NCBI GenBank assembly: GCA_900539455.1
Contig: UQCD01000001.1
Span: 1 to 64,000 of the forward strand
DNA: 64,000 nucleotides
Source of the DNA: an uncultured Eubacteriales bacterium
GTDB taxonomy: Bacteria > Bacillota > Clostridia > Lachnospirales > Lachnospiraceae
Reading direction: 5' to 3'
Part shown: piece by piece, positions 1 to 8,323 of the stretch
Position numbering within the stretch: position 1 is the stretch's first letter
Layout of the letters: the number at the start of each line of letters is the position of its first letter
Translations under genes and position numbers: made by a program
Notes under the pieces: generated by a model
Told to the model about the DNA's origin: nothing
The model's database searches: none
Seen by the model: only the letters and a program-made list of their open reading frames with translations

Positions 1-54
1 GCAACCAACTAAAAATAATACTGCAATAAATAATATAAATCTAATTTTTCTCAT
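1..54 (-). CDS. Lipoprotein, third tandem copy (5' end only)
   Basis: Only the first 18 codons lie in the window. They encode MRKIRFILFIAVLFLVGC, a lipoprotein signal peptide ending in the lipobox LVGC, almost identical to the start of the lipoprotein ending at 873. A ribosome-binding site (AGGAGAAAA) precedes the ATG. Bases 1-90 match 820-909 with only a few differences, so this is another copy of an ~819-bp tandem unit. The body of the gene, and therefore whether it is intact, cannot be seen. Confidence 0.8.
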   Translation of the reverse strand, partial: MRKIRFILFIAVLFLVGC

Positions 55-75
55 CGTCTATTTTCTCCTGAATAA

Positions 76-873
76 CTAATATATGTATGCCTCAATATCT
101 TCTACTTTTTTTGAATTTCCTCCTATGTATTCACTTATTTTTTCACCTTCTTTTTCGGCATACTCACACATTTCCGTATCTACTATTATTTCTACATCTG
201 CTCCTGGTATCAAACTCTCAAGCCATTTTCTTTCTTTTTCATTTTCCTCCCTTATGTAATATATATATTTTATCTTATCTCCTTTAAATTCTATTTTTCC
301 ACCACCTCTATATTCTTCATCATCCTCCATATAATCGCAATATAATGAATCCCAACCAAAATAATTATTATTTCCAAAATATATTATCTGGCTACACTGA
401 TATCCATACACCTGCCCTTGATAATATCTTAAAATAAGATAAAGCCTATCGTCTAAATTAGTATGATTACCATACCTTCTCAAATTGCGTACAATTACTT
501 TTACATCTCGTTGACCATCATTATCTGCATCAAACATTTCAAAATTATCCCATCTAATATTTATATCTGTTTTTCCTAAATAGTAATTCAAGTCTTTCTT
601 ATATGTTTCCTTATACCCATTATTTACATCAATGTATGGACGCTCGTTTTTTAATACTGCCCTTATTGCTAATGCTGCCTCTGTTGGCTCTGGTACTGAA
701 GTAGTTGGCTCTTCTGTGGTAGTTTCCTCTGTTGTTGCATTTTCGGTTGTAGTTTTAACCGTGGTTGTTTGTTGATAATCCGTCGTTTTGTCAAGTGTTT
801 CCTTATTTTGACTAGAATTGCAACCAACTAAAAATAATACTGCAATAAATAATATAAATCTAATTTTTTTCAT
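76..873 (-). CDS. Tandem-repeat lipoprotein, copy 1
   Basis: A 265-residue predicted lipoprotein of unknown function. A short signal peptide ends in LVGC (Cys18, the lipidation site), followed by a Thr/Glu-rich linker (about residues 25-60) of the kind that lifts a domain away from the membrane. The globular part (about 65-265) contains DADNDGQRDV, resembling a calcium-binding loop, and many aromatic residues. It is a close paralogue of the next gene upstream (895-1692). They share the linker, the AALAIRAVLKNERPYID segment and most of the C-terminal domain, and differ mainly near the C-terminus. The start has an AGGAGAAAA ribosome-binding site. It is probably co-transcribed from the lysozyme-like gene upstream. 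I do not recognise a named family. Confidence 0.8.
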   Translation of the reverse strand: MKKIRFILFIAVLFLVGCNSSQNKETLDKTTDYQQTTTVKTTTENATTEETTTEEPTTSVPEPTEAALAIRAVLKNERPYIDVNNGYKETYKKDLNYYLGKTDINIRWDNFEMFDADNDGQRDVKVIVRNLRRYGNHTNLDDRLYLILRYYQGQVYGYQCSQIIYFGNNNYFGWDSLYCDYMEDDEEYRGGGKIEFKGDKIKYIYYIREENEKERKWLESLIPGADVEIIVDTEMCEYAEKEGEKISEYIGGNSKKVEDIEAYIY

Positions 874-894
874 AGTCTATTTTCTCCTGAATAA

Positions 895-1692
895 CTAATA
901 TATGTACGCATCTATATCCTCTATGAATCTGGCATCACCTACTTCGTATTTACACCCCTCTTCACATTCCTTTTCCGCATATTCACACATTTTCTTATCT
1001 ACTATTATTTCTACATCTGCTCCTGGTATCAAACTCTCAAGCCATTTTCTTTCTTTTTCATTTTCCTCTCTTATGTAATATATGTATTTTATCTTATCTC
1101 CTTTAAATTCTATTCTTCCACCGCCACTATATTTCTCATCAGCTTCCATATATTTATAATATCGGGAATCCCAACTAAAATAATCATTATTTCCAAAATA
1201 CATTATCTGGCTACTTTGATATCCGTATACCTGTCCTTGATAATATCTCAAAATAAGATAAAGCCTATCCTCTAAATTAGTATGATTACCTATTAATCTT
1301 AAATTGCGTACAATTACCATTACTTCTCTTTGACCATCATTATCTGCATCAAACATATTAAAATTATCCCAAATAAGATTTAAATCTGTTTTTCCTAAAT
1401 AGTAATTCAAGTCTTTCTTATATGTTTCTTTATATCCATTATTTACATCTATGTATGGACGCTCATTTTTTAATACTGCTCTTATTGCCAACGCTGCCTC
1501 TGTTGGCTCTGGTACTGGAGTAGTCGGTTCTTCTGTGGTGGTTTTCTCTGTTGTTGCACTTTCTGTTGTGGTTTGTATCTCAGATGTCTGTTTAGTTTCT
1601 TTTGTTGATTGTGTTTCATCCACATTAGTATTATTTACACACCCTACTAATACTAATATTGCTATTAAAAATAAATACATTATTTTTTTCAT
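895..1692 (-). CDS. Tandem-repeat lipoprotein, copy 2
   Basis: A 265-residue predicted lipoprotein with signal peptide and lipobox LVGC (Cys18). A Thr/Glu-rich linker follows, then a domain carrying DADNDGQREV, a possible calcium-binding loop. It has the same length as the copy ending at 873. The two diverge most in the N-terminal linker and the last 30 residues, where extra Cys residues appear (ECEEGCKYE). The start is preceded by GAGAAAGGAAT. It begins only 16 bp after the lysozyme-like gene stops, so the two are likely one transcript. The function is unknown. A surface binding or sensing role is a guess from the lipidation and the linker. Confidence 0.8.
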   Translation of the reverse strand: MKKIMYLFLIAILVLVGCVNNTNVDETQSTKETKQTSEIQTTTESATTEKTTTEEPTTPVPEPTEAALAIRAVLKNERPYIDVNNGYKETYKKDLNYYLGKTDLNLIWDNFNMFDADNDGQREVMVIVRNLRLIGNHTNLEDRLYLILRYYQGQVYGYQSSQIMYFGNNDYFSWDSRYYKYMEADEKYSGGGRIEFKGDKIKYIYYIREENEKERKWLESLIPGADVEIIVDKKMCEYAEKECEEGCKYEVGDARFIEDIDAYIY

Positions 1693-1708
1693 AATTTATT
1701 CCTTTCTC

Positions 1709-3049
1709 TTAACTCATTATATTTAAAATACTATTTGCAGCATCTATTCTATCTCCTAATGTATTATCTCCTACTAATTCAAACACATCAAAAAATATTT
1801 TCGTTGCTGTATTACAATCATCTACATTATTCATTTCAATCCACATATCTTTATGGTCATTAGAATAAAGCACCTCATTCTTTAAGGTTTCAAGCTGGGC
1901 GTTAACATTATTTATTCCCATATTCATAGATTTTGCTATTTCTATCAGACTATTTTTTCTACTTGGATATGTCCACTGAAATAGTCCATATCCTATTCCA
2001 TCGTTTAATTGATATTGATAATTATCTGGATCCTTTGCTGTGCTTTGTACTTGGTCTTCATATAACCTGCTTTCTGCAAAAGAATTTCCCATTAATGCAG
2101 CTGCTACTTTATCACTCACTCCCATACCTAGTTTAAAGAATGTCCACATTTTTCCAAATGTTTTTTTCTGTTCTTTTTTTATATTCTCACTATTTACCTC
2201 TTTTTCAACAAGCTTATCTGCCACCTTATGATACATATCATTCACTTGTTTAAGTTTTCCCAAAACTTTATCAATATTCTCACTTGAAAATTCTACATTA
2301 TATAATCTACTAAAATTTCTCAAGCCCTCTACATAATTATTTGTAATATTTTTTCCTGTAATATCTAAGGGGTCTATTTTCTCCTTGCCATTTTGGTCAT
2401 AGAAGTCTAACTCTGCAAGCTGTGATTTTACTGTAGAAAGTTTTGTCAGTGATGAACCAACCTTTTTAATTGCTTCTACCATTTCTTCACTATACAAGCT
2501 TGTAGTTTTCACTTTAAATTCATCCCGGAATTTTTTCAGTGCTATACCAAGTTCTTTATCATCTGCCTTGTTATTTTCTAAATTACCATTATATAGTTCT
2601 AATTTCTTCAGAATTGACGCAGCCTGATACTTTGCTTCGCCTCCCATATGTCCCAAATACGCATATGGAGTTGTGCTTGCAGTTGTTTTTGTTGTAGCTG
2701 ATGCGTTACTTCCTGTTGTTGTCTTTGGACTAGCTGACGCATTACCGCCTTGTCCTATAGCCTTTACTGTAGTAGAAGGTCCTTTGTATGAAATTGTGGT
2801 ACTGCTAGTTGCAGTAATCGTTGCTGATGAACATTTCAACGAAGGTGTTGTACTGGCTGAATTTGTACTAATAGTTGAATTTGTTTTAATTGTATTACTT
2901 GCATTTGCTTTAATTGTATTACTTGCTGATAACTGTGCTGTTTTTGCATTTGCAGATTTTACTGCTGGTGTTGTACTTGCACTTTTAGTTTGTGTACCCT
3001 TTGCCTGTACATAAGGGGTAGTGGTACTGCATATGTCTGTTACTTTCAT
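1709..3049 (-). CDS. Tail-lysozyme-type protein with PG-binding-like segment, no signal peptide
   Basis: A protein of about 446 residues. The start MKVTDICSTTT was chosen because GGAGG lies six bases upstream; the frame extends 14 codons further without a good site. Residues 1-130 are low-complexity Thr/Ser/Ala-rich with recurring STTP. About 150-190 (ELGIALKKFRDEF, then SEEMVEAIKK) resembles a peptidoglycan-binding type 1 domain. The C-terminal part (about 300-446) resembles the phage tail lysozyme family: NSFAESRL offers the candidate catalytic Glu, followed by GIGYGLFQWT. This predicts cleavage of cell-wall glycan. No N-terminal signal peptide or membrane segment is visible, so export would need a non-Sec route. 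No phage genes are nearby, and the lipoproteins downstream appear co-transcribed. Confidence 0.65.
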   Translation of the reverse strand: MKVTDICSTTTPYVQAKGTQTKSASTTPAVKSANAKTAQLSASNTIKANASNTIKTNSTISTNSASTTPSLKCSSATITATSSTTISYKGPSTTVKAIGQGGNASASPKTTTGSNASATTKTTASTTPYAYLGHMGGEAKYQAASILKKLELYNGNLENNKADDKELGIALKKFRDEFKVKTTSLYSEEMVEAIKKVGSSLTKLSTVKSQLAELDFYDQNGKEKIDPLDITGKNITNNYVEGLRNFSRLYNVEFSSENIDKVLGKLKQVNDMYHKVADKLVEKEVNSENIKKEQKKTFGKMWTFFKLGMGVSDKVAAALMGNSFAESRLYEDQVQSTAKDPDNYQYQLNDGIGYGLFQWTYPSRKNSLIEIAKSMNMGINNVNAQLETLKNEVLYSNDHKDMWIEMNNVDDCNTATKIFFDVFELVGDNTLGDRIDAANSILNIMS

Positions 3050-3795
3050 ATTTTCCTCCATTGTGTTTTTACATTTTAATTCTAGTATCAAAAAAGCTTA
3101 TTACTCCCTATCTTTTATTTCATTGCATTTTATTTCATTGCGAAATAATCGGCTTGTTATACTCTTAGGCTGTAAATTTTCATATTTACCATCTGCCTAA
3201 AGCATACTTATTACCTAAAGTATACTTAATCTAAAGCTCTAAAATTCTATTATTTATTGACACCTCCTAGTCTTGACGGTTGCATAAACCTTTGTTCTAA
3301 CATAACTTTGTTTCTTTATCTAATTTTAAAACACTCCATAACATAATAATTGGGATTTTTTGTAATGAACTATTCCACTTATTTATTAATCAATGTTTAT
3401 CAATTACTATTTTGTATAATCTATCATACACTCTTTTTTATTAATATTATCAATATCTATATACCAAGTGAGCCATACTTCTTAATTTATTTACAATTAC
3501 AGTTTATACTTATACAATTACCTTATATACTTACATAACTATAACTTACATTTATATAATTACATCTCATACCTGCATAACTTATAGTTTACACTTTCAT
3601 ACCTCCATAACTATAATCTACAATCATATAATACATATACAACTATAACTTAACCTGCGTATTTACAGTGATTTATACATAAACAATTATAATTTATACT
3701 TAAATTTTTGTTAATCTTTCCTAATTAGTTTATAACAACAAATAATATATTTCAACACTTTATTTTTTAATATTGTAAAAATATGTATAGTATAG
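3050..3795. other. AT-rich gene-free region
   Basis: About 750 bp with no convincing gene; frames on the plus strand lack a ribosome-binding site and look like chance openings. It should hold the promoter for the leftward lysozyme/lipoprotein cluster, but I cannot place one confidently. Short direct repeats are present: TATTTCATTGC-like pairs at about 3117-3140, CCTAAAG(C/T)ATACTTA twice at about 3196-3230, and a degenerate array at 3530-3655 listed separately. Confidence 0.5.
3530..3655. repeat. Degenerate AT-rich direct repeats
   Basis: Variants of CATAACTATAACTTAC occur near 3535, 3577, 3606 and 3639, about 30-40 bp apart. Copies are imperfect and the spacers are themselves A/T/C-rich. 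They are too degenerate for a CRISPR array and there are no cas genes. They could be curved DNA, protein-binding sites, or simply low-complexity sequence. Confidence 0.4.
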
Positions 3796-3843
3796 CAAAA
3801 AACGATTTATTATTACATTTTTACCAATGCAATAATAAATCGT
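3796..3843 (-). terminator. Intrinsic terminator after the NudC-like gene
   Basis: Read on the minus strand, a perfect 13-bp stem (3831-3843 pairing with 3802-3814) with a 16-nt loop is followed directly by a T run. It lies five bases past the stop codon at 3849 and ends the leftward transcript that includes coaD and the Nudix gene. Confidence 0.85.
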
Positions 3844-3848
3844 CACTA

Positions 3849-4673
3849 CTACCATTTTATTGTATTATTTTTAAATGCCATCATCATTTCCCTGGTAAGT
3901 GATATACCATCGTCCTTTATTTCATCCATATCACTTCTAGCAATCCATCTTCCTTCGGATAATTCTTCTTCGTCAATAGCTATATGTGTATCCCCATCTA
4001 CCCTTGCAAAAAAGCCAACTAATAAAGTTCCGGTAAAGGGCCAAGGCTGACAGCCATAATATTTTATATCCTTTACATGAAGGGAAACTTCTTCCAACAC
4101 CTCTCTTTTTACGGTTTCTTCAAGTGTTTCACCTATTTCTGTAAAGCCTGCAACAAGTGCATATTTTTTGTAATCTCTGTCTGCATACTTTGTAATCAGT
4201 ATCTTATCCTTATGTACTATTCCCACAATAATTGCAGGGGAAATAATAGGATAATTTATCATACCACAGCTGCATTTTAGCATACGCTCTTTTGTATCAT
4301 GGACTAATGGCCTGCCACATTTTGAGCAGAATTTGTGTTCTAAATACCAGTTACATAGCTGATAGCCAACAATACCGGCATATCTATCCTCCTTGGGCAA
4401 AACTGTTCTAAATATTTCCTTTGATTCATATGTATAATTTTCATCTTTTATTGAATAATTAAACACAGTAAAATACCTTTTTTCATTAATTGAAAAAAGG
4501 TATCTATATTCACTAAAATTATCAAAATCAGTCTGCTTAGGAAAGGTAACAATACCGTTAGCTACATTTACCAGCACCTTATTATCCTTACATACAATAA
4601 TGCTGTCTTTTTCGCTTAAATTATAATTATGATAAGAATTATCGAATATACTGTTGCCTAAATCCTGAATCAT
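3849..4673 (-). CDS. nudC: NAD(+) diphosphatase-like Nudix hydrolase (NudC family)
   Basis: A 274-residue enzyme predicted to hydrolyse NAD(H) to NMN(H) and AMP, and possibly to remove NAD caps from RNA. Evidence: a four-Cys zinc ribbon in the middle (CSKCGRP followed by CSCG), a Nudix box GFTEIGETLEETVKREVLEE, and the NudC signature QPWPF just after it. The small residue after EEV in the Nudix box is Ser rather than the usual Gly, a mild deviation outside the metal-binding Glu residues. The start ATG overlaps the end of the coiled-coil gene upstream, so translation is probably coupled. The terminator at 3796-3843 makes it the last gene of its operon. Confidence 0.85.
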   Translation of the reverse strand: MIQDLGNSIFDNSYHNYNLSEKDSIIVCKDNKVLVNVANGIVTFPKQTDFDNFSEYRYLFSINEKRYFTVFNYSIKDENYTYESKEIFRTVLPKEDRYAGIVGYQLCNWYLEHKFCSKCGRPLVHDTKERMLKCSCGMINYPIISPAIIVGIVHKDKILITKYADRDYKKYALVAGFTEIGETLEETVKREVLEEVSLHVKDIKYYGCQPWPFTGTLLVGFFARVDGDTHIAIDEEELSEGRWIARSDMDEIKDDGISLTREMMMAFKNNTIKW

Positions 4674-4675
4674 TT

Positions 4676-5314
4676 TTACATATCCTGCATATCTACTGTA
4701 TAATCTTCAAAATCAGAGTCGTCACTGCTACCTTCTGGCTGTGCTGGAACATCTGGTAATAATTCTTCATTTATTTCATCAGAAGGATTTAATTCCTTTC
4801 TATTGGCAATAACTACCTCAAGACTTGAATTTAATGACTTCATATAGTTTTCATATTTAATTGAAATATCCTGCATCTGGTATGTAACTGCATTTTGAAC
4901 ATTGCTAAGAATACTATCTACATATTCCATTGCACTTGTTCTAACCTCGTTAGCCTCTGTTGTTGCAGCATCAAGAATATCTCTTGCCTGATTTTTAGCA
5001 TTTTGAACAACTTCATTAGCCTGAATATACGCCTGCTGCATAATTTCATGCTCACTAATAAGCTCATTTGTCTGTGCTGTAGCCTGAGCAATCATATTTT
5101 CAGCTCTTTCTTTTGCTTCTGTTAATATTGCTTCTCTATTAGTAATAATTTTTTGATATTTTTTAATTTCATCTGGAGTCTTCAATCTAAGCTCAGATAA
5201 TAATTCCTGCATTTCATCTTTATTGACAACAACACTATTACCTGAGAAGGGTACTTTTTTACAGCTTTCGATGTAATCTTCAATTTCTGTAATGATTTGT
5301 TCAATTTTGCTCAT
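4676..5314 (-). CDS. Coiled-coil protein of unknown function
   Basis: A 212-residue soluble protein. Residues about 50-140 are a long heptad-like helix rich in Ala, Glu, Gln and Lys (AKERAENMIAQATAQTNEL and AKNQARDILDAATTEANEV), giving strong coiled-coil character reminiscent of ATPase stalk subunits and DivIVA-type scaffolds. The C-terminus is acidic (DDSDFEDYTVDMQDM). A similar coiled-coil gene next to coaD is, as far as I recall, common in Lachnospiraceae, but I know of no assigned role. A good AAGGAG site precedes the ATG. A scaffold or cell-shape function is only a guess from the composition. Confidence 0.7.
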   Translation of the reverse strand: MSKIEQIITEIEDYIESCKKVPFSGNSVVVNKDEMQELLSELRLKTPDEIKKYQKIITNREAILTEAKERAENMIAQATAQTNELISEHEIMQQAYIQANEVVQNAKNQARDILDAATTEANEVRTSAMEYVDSILSNVQNAVTYQMQDISIKYENYMKSLNSSLEVVIANRKELNPSDEINEELLPDVPAQPEGSSDDSDFEDYTVDMQDM

Positions 5315-5331
5315 AATTCTTTCTCCTTAAT

Positions 5332-5811
5332 TTAGCTATTATATTTTTTATAAATTCTATCAATAACATATTCAGGTACAAACTTTGAAATATCTCCTCC
5401 AAAGCTTGCAACCTCCTTAACAGTACTTGAACTAAGATACGAATATTCAAGATTTGATGTAAGGAATACTGTATCTATTTTATCATTTAAAATGTGATTT
5501 GTCTGTGCCATCTGTAATTCATATTCAAAATCTGTAATGGCTCTTAGTCCTCTAATAATAATGCTGGCGTTGATTTCCTTTGCAAAGTCTACTAAAAGTC
5601 CACTAAAGGACATCACCTTTACATTACCGATATGCTTAGTAACCTCCCTTAACATATCGACTCGTTCCGTTACCGTAAACAATGGTGACTTGGAACCATT
5701 CATAAGAACTGCTACAACCAGCTCATCTACAATTTTAGCTGCTCTTTCAATAATGTCAAGATGTCCAAGTGTTACAGGATCAAAACTTCCTGGATAAATT
5801 GCTATTTTCAA
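5332..5811 (-). CDS. coaD: Phosphopantetheine adenylyltransferase
   Basis: Transfers AMP from ATP to 4'-phosphopantetheine, the penultimate step of coenzyme A synthesis. The nucleotidyltransferase motif PGSFDPVTLGHLD is at the N-terminus, and the SYLSSSTVKEVA segment near the C-terminus is typical of the family. I chose the TTG start at 5811, giving MKIAIYPGSFDP and 159 residues (the normal length), because GAGGTGAT sits just upstream. The in-frame GTG (5820) and ATG (5817) fall inside that ribosome-binding site. The gene follows rsmD immediately, a common pairing in Gram-positive bacteria. Confidence 0.95.
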   Translation of the reverse strand: MKIAIYPGSFDPVTLGHLDIIERAAKIVDELVVAVLMNGSKSPLFTVTERVDMLREVTKHIGNVKVMSFSGLLVDFAKEINASIIIRGLRAITDFEYELQMAQTNHILNDKIDTVFLTSNLEYSYLSSSTVKEVASFGGDISKFVPEYVIDRIYKKYNS

Positions 5812-5821
5812 ATACATCACC

Positions 5822-6376
5822 TCATTTTTTTATCAAAAATATATGAGAATTTGTTTTGTAATCTTTTCTCTTTATTAAATCAAAACTATATTCATCTAAG
5901 TAATCCATTTTTGTTTCTAAGGATGCCTCGACAATAATAGTTGTATTTTCATCAATTATGCTGCTAGTTGAAAGAGCCTTAACAACCTCTTTCTCTATCT
6001 GATTATTATATGGTGGGTCCATAAAAATAATATCAGCTTTTATATTTTTTCTTTCTAATATTTTAATCCCATCTAAAACACTATTTTCAATAACAAAAGC
6101 TTTGCTTTCCAAATGTGTTTTTTCAAGATTTTCTTTTATACAATTAATGGCTTTTCTATTATTTTCTATAAAATATGCTCCCTCAGCACCTCTGCTAAGT
6201 GCTTCTATGCCTATAGCCCCACTTCCACTAAATAAATCAACGAATATGCAATCATATAATTCATTGTTTATCATATTAAACAAGGTTTCTTTTATTCTAT
6301 CTGTAGTTGGTCTTGTATTCAAGCCTGAAGGTGCAACAAGATTTGTCCTTCTGGCACTTCCTGAAATTACTCTCAT
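5822..6376 (-). CDS. rsmD: 16S rRNA (guanine(966)-N(2))-methyltransferase RsmD
   Basis: A SAM-dependent methyltransferase that modifies G966 of 16S rRNA. Motif I is DLFSGSGAIGIEALSRGA and the catalytic motif IV is DPPYNN. The N-terminus MRVISGSARRTNL and the 184-residue length are typical. I used the ATG at 6376 because GGAAAG lies upstream and the family starts there; the frame runs nine codons further to a TTG. It sits between cheR and coaD, with the coaD start region overlapping its stop. Confidence 0.93.
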   Translation of the reverse strand: MRVISGSARRTNLVAPSGLNTRPTTDRIKETLFNMINNELYDCIFVDLFSGSGAIGIEALSRGAEGAYFIENNRKAINCIKENLEKTHLESKAFVIENSVLDGIKILERKNIKADIIFMDPPYNNQIEKEVVKALSTSSIIDENTTIIVEASLETKMDYLDEYSFDLIKRKDYKTNSHIFLIKK

Positions 6377-6444
6377 AAAATAATCTTTCCAATATTTTAT
6401 CAATATCTAAAAATAGGACAGGTATGAGCCTGTCCTTCATTAAT

Positions 6445-7218
6445 CTAATTTTTACGATAGAAAAACGATTTAAAGGATGAAAAATTAATCTCCTTATAAT
6501 TGATAATCTGCTCTGTACTACCAATAAATAAGTATCCGCCACTTCTTAGTGACTTGTTAAACTTCTTATATATTTCAAATTTTGCATCATCTGTAAAATA
6601 AATAAGTACATTTCTACAAACTATTAAATCAAAATTTGATGGATAGACATCCTTCAATAAATTGTGCTGCTTGAAAGTAACACATCGTTTTATCTCATCA
6701 GAAATCTGATAACTTGTTGAGCCTATTTTTGTAAAAAACTTTTCTTTAAATTCCTTTGGCAAGCCTGCAAGACTTTTTTCATGATAAAGACCTGAGGCAG
6801 CCTTTTCAAGAACCTGCTTATCAATATCTGTAGCTATAATTTGTATATCTGACAATGGAACGAACTTTGATAACAGCATAACTAATGAATATGGCTCATC
6901 GCCTGTTGAACAAGCTGCACTCCATATTTTAAGTTTATTACCAGAGCCTTTTATAAGCTCTGGTAATATGTGCTCACCTAGAATAGTCCATTGCTCTGGA
7001 TTTCTCCAAAACTCAGATACATTAATTGTTAAGTAATTTACAAATTCTTCAAACAGCTTTATATCATCTTTTATAGCAGCTACATAATCTGCATATCCAC
7101 TATATCCATTTTTTGATATAAGAGAATCTATCCTTCTCTTCATTTGTTTTTCTTTATAGGCATTCAAGTCTATTTTTGTTAATGCAAATACTTGCTTTTT
7201 AAATTGTTCGTAATCCAA
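6445..7218 (-). CDS. cheR: CheR-type chemoreceptor glutamate methyltransferase
   Basis: A 257-residue SAM-dependent methyltransferase of the CheR family, which methylates glutamates on chemoreceptor cytoplasmic domains. The N-terminal all-helical domain (MKRRIDSLISKNGY region) is followed by the catalytic domain with WSAACSTGDEPYSLVM (SAM-binding), CRNVLIYF and GYLFIGSTEQ. It starts at TTG behind GGGGG. No other chemotaxis gene is nearby. It lies between rpsA and rsmD, so it is a stand-alone cheR whose partners must be elsewhere. Confidence 0.9.
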   Translation of the reverse strand: MDYEQFKKQVFALTKIDLNAYKEKQMKRRIDSLISKNGYSGYADYVAAIKDDIKLFEEFVNYLTINVSEFWRNPEQWTILGEHILPELIKGSGNKLKIWSAACSTGDEPYSLVMLLSKFVPLSDIQIIATDIDKQVLEKAASGLYHEKSLAGLPKEFKEKFFTKIGSTSYQISDEIKRCVTFKQHNLLKDVYPSNFDLIVCRNVLIYFTDDAKFEIYKKFNKSLRSGGYLFIGSTEQIINYKEINFSSFKSFFYRKN

Positions 7219-7240
7219 TATTGCGAACCCCCAAAGTTTT

Positions 7241-8323
7241 TTATTCTTCTGCAGCTGTTTCTTCTGCTGTATCAGCCTCTAAAACTTTTTTGCTAAGACT
7301 AATTTTCTTTTCATCAAGATTGAAATCTACTATCTGAGCTTCGATTTCATCGCCAATCTTTAATACATCAGATGGTTTTTCAACATGATTTCTTGAAATC
7401 TGTGATACATGAAGTAAAGCATCAATGCCTGGCTCTAATTCAATAAATGCGCCAAAATCTGTCATTCTAGCAACCTTGCCTTTTACAATCTTGCCAACCT
7501 GGAACTTTTCTTCTGCATTTACCCATGGGTTTGTATCATCAAACTTAAGGCTAAGTGCAATCTTAGTACCGTTGATCTCCTTAACTAAAGCCTTTACAGT
7601 ATCGCCAACCTTGAATAATTTCTTTGGATGCTCAATTCTGCCCCAAGACATTTCAGAAATGTGTAATAAACCGTCAATTCCACCTAAGTCTACGAATGCG
7701 CCAAAATCTGTAACATTCTTAATTGTGCCTTCAACGATCTGTCCTTCCTCTAATTTTGAAAGAAGTTCTTCCTGTGCATCCTTCTTTGCAGCTACTAATA
7801 ACTGCTTACGGTCACCAATGATTCTTCTCTTCTTTGGATTGAATTCTGAAATAACGAATTCAATTTCCTGACCATTGTACTTTGTTAAATCCTTTTCATA
7901 AGTATCAGAAACAAGGCTTGCAGGGATGAATACCTTACAATCATCAACGATAACTGTCAATCCACCAGCCATAACCTGTGAAACCTTTGCTTTTAAAACT
8001 TCTTTGTTTTCAAAGGCTTCTTCTAATCTCTTGCTTCCCTTTTCCTGAGCCAATCTCTTGTAAGTTAAAAGTACCTGTCCTTCTCCATCATTAACCTTAA
8101 GAACTTTAGCTTCCATTGTGTCGCCAACAGACACAACGGTTGTAAGATCAACATTAGGTGTGTTAGTATATTCGTTTCTTGTGATTATACCGTCTGACTT
8201 GTAACCTATATTTAACACTATTTCATCTTCTTTAACACTGATGACTGTGCCTTCAACGATTTCTCCTGTTCTTATAGTTTTTAATGATTCTTCTAACATT
8301 TGTTCAAAACTTAATTCTGACAT
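7241..8323 (-). CDS. rpsA: 30S ribosomal protein S1-like, four S1 domains
   Basis: A 360-residue RNA-binding protein with four S1 (OB-fold) repeats, starting near GEIVEGTVISV, NKEVLKAKVSQV, GQIVEGTIKNV and GKIVKGKVARM. The last two are the most canonical (TDFGAFVDLGG and TDFGAFIEL). The Gram-positive short S1 usually has four such domains. The start at MSELSFEQM (8323) has GAGGAGGTT eight bases upstream and lies inside the 3' end of ispH, a 20-bp overlap that suggests coupled translation. In several Clostridia IspH and S1 form one polypeptide; here they are separate frames. An acidic tail (ADTAEETAAEE) ends the protein. Confidence 0.93.
   Translation of the reverse strand: MSELSFEQMLEESLKTIRTGEIVEGTVISVKEDEIVLNIGYKSDGIITRNEYTNTPNVDLTTVVSVGDTMEAKVLKVNDGEGQVLLTYKRLAQEKGSKRLEEAFENKEVLKAKVSQVMAGGLTVIVDDCKVFIPASLVSDTYEKDLTKYNGQEIEFVISEFNPKKRRIIGDRKQLLVAAKKDAQEELLSKLEEGQIVEGTIKNVTDFGAFVDLGGIDGLLHISEMSWGRIEHPKKLFKVGDTVKALVKEINGTKIALSLKFDDTNPWVNAEEKFQVGKIVKGKVARMTDFGAFIELEPGIDALLHVSQISRNHVEKPSDVLKIGDEIEAQIVDFNLDEKKISLSKKVLEADTAEETAAEE

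Larger units (their letters stand above)
1..1692 (-). repeat. Tandem gene duplication, ~819-bp unit
   Basis: Three lipoprotein gene starts recur at 54, 873 and 1692, exactly 819 bp apart. The intergenic ribosome-binding region and the signal-peptide region are almost identical between the copies starting at 54 and 873. Copy 2 is more diverged at its 5' end. The pattern fits successive unequal crossing-over, with the 54/873 duplication the most recent. More copies may lie beyond the window's left edge. Confidence 0.85.

Noticed and set aside
1709..3049. Prophage or tail module
   Set aside because: One tail-lysozyme-like domain alone; no capsid, tail, integrase, holin or attachment sites nearby.
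3530..3655. Possible CRISPR array
   Set aside because: The repeats are degenerate, spacings vary, spacers are not unique in character and there are no cas genes.
6297..6542. 81-residue minus-strand frame spanning the rsmD-cheR gap
   Set aside because: It overlaps the coding ends of both genes in another frame and has no start signal.
7425..7871. 148-residue open frame on the plus strand
   Set aside because: It lies fully opposite rpsA, whose S1 domains are unmistakable; there is no ribosome-binding site and the translation is low-complexity Ser/Pro/Asn.
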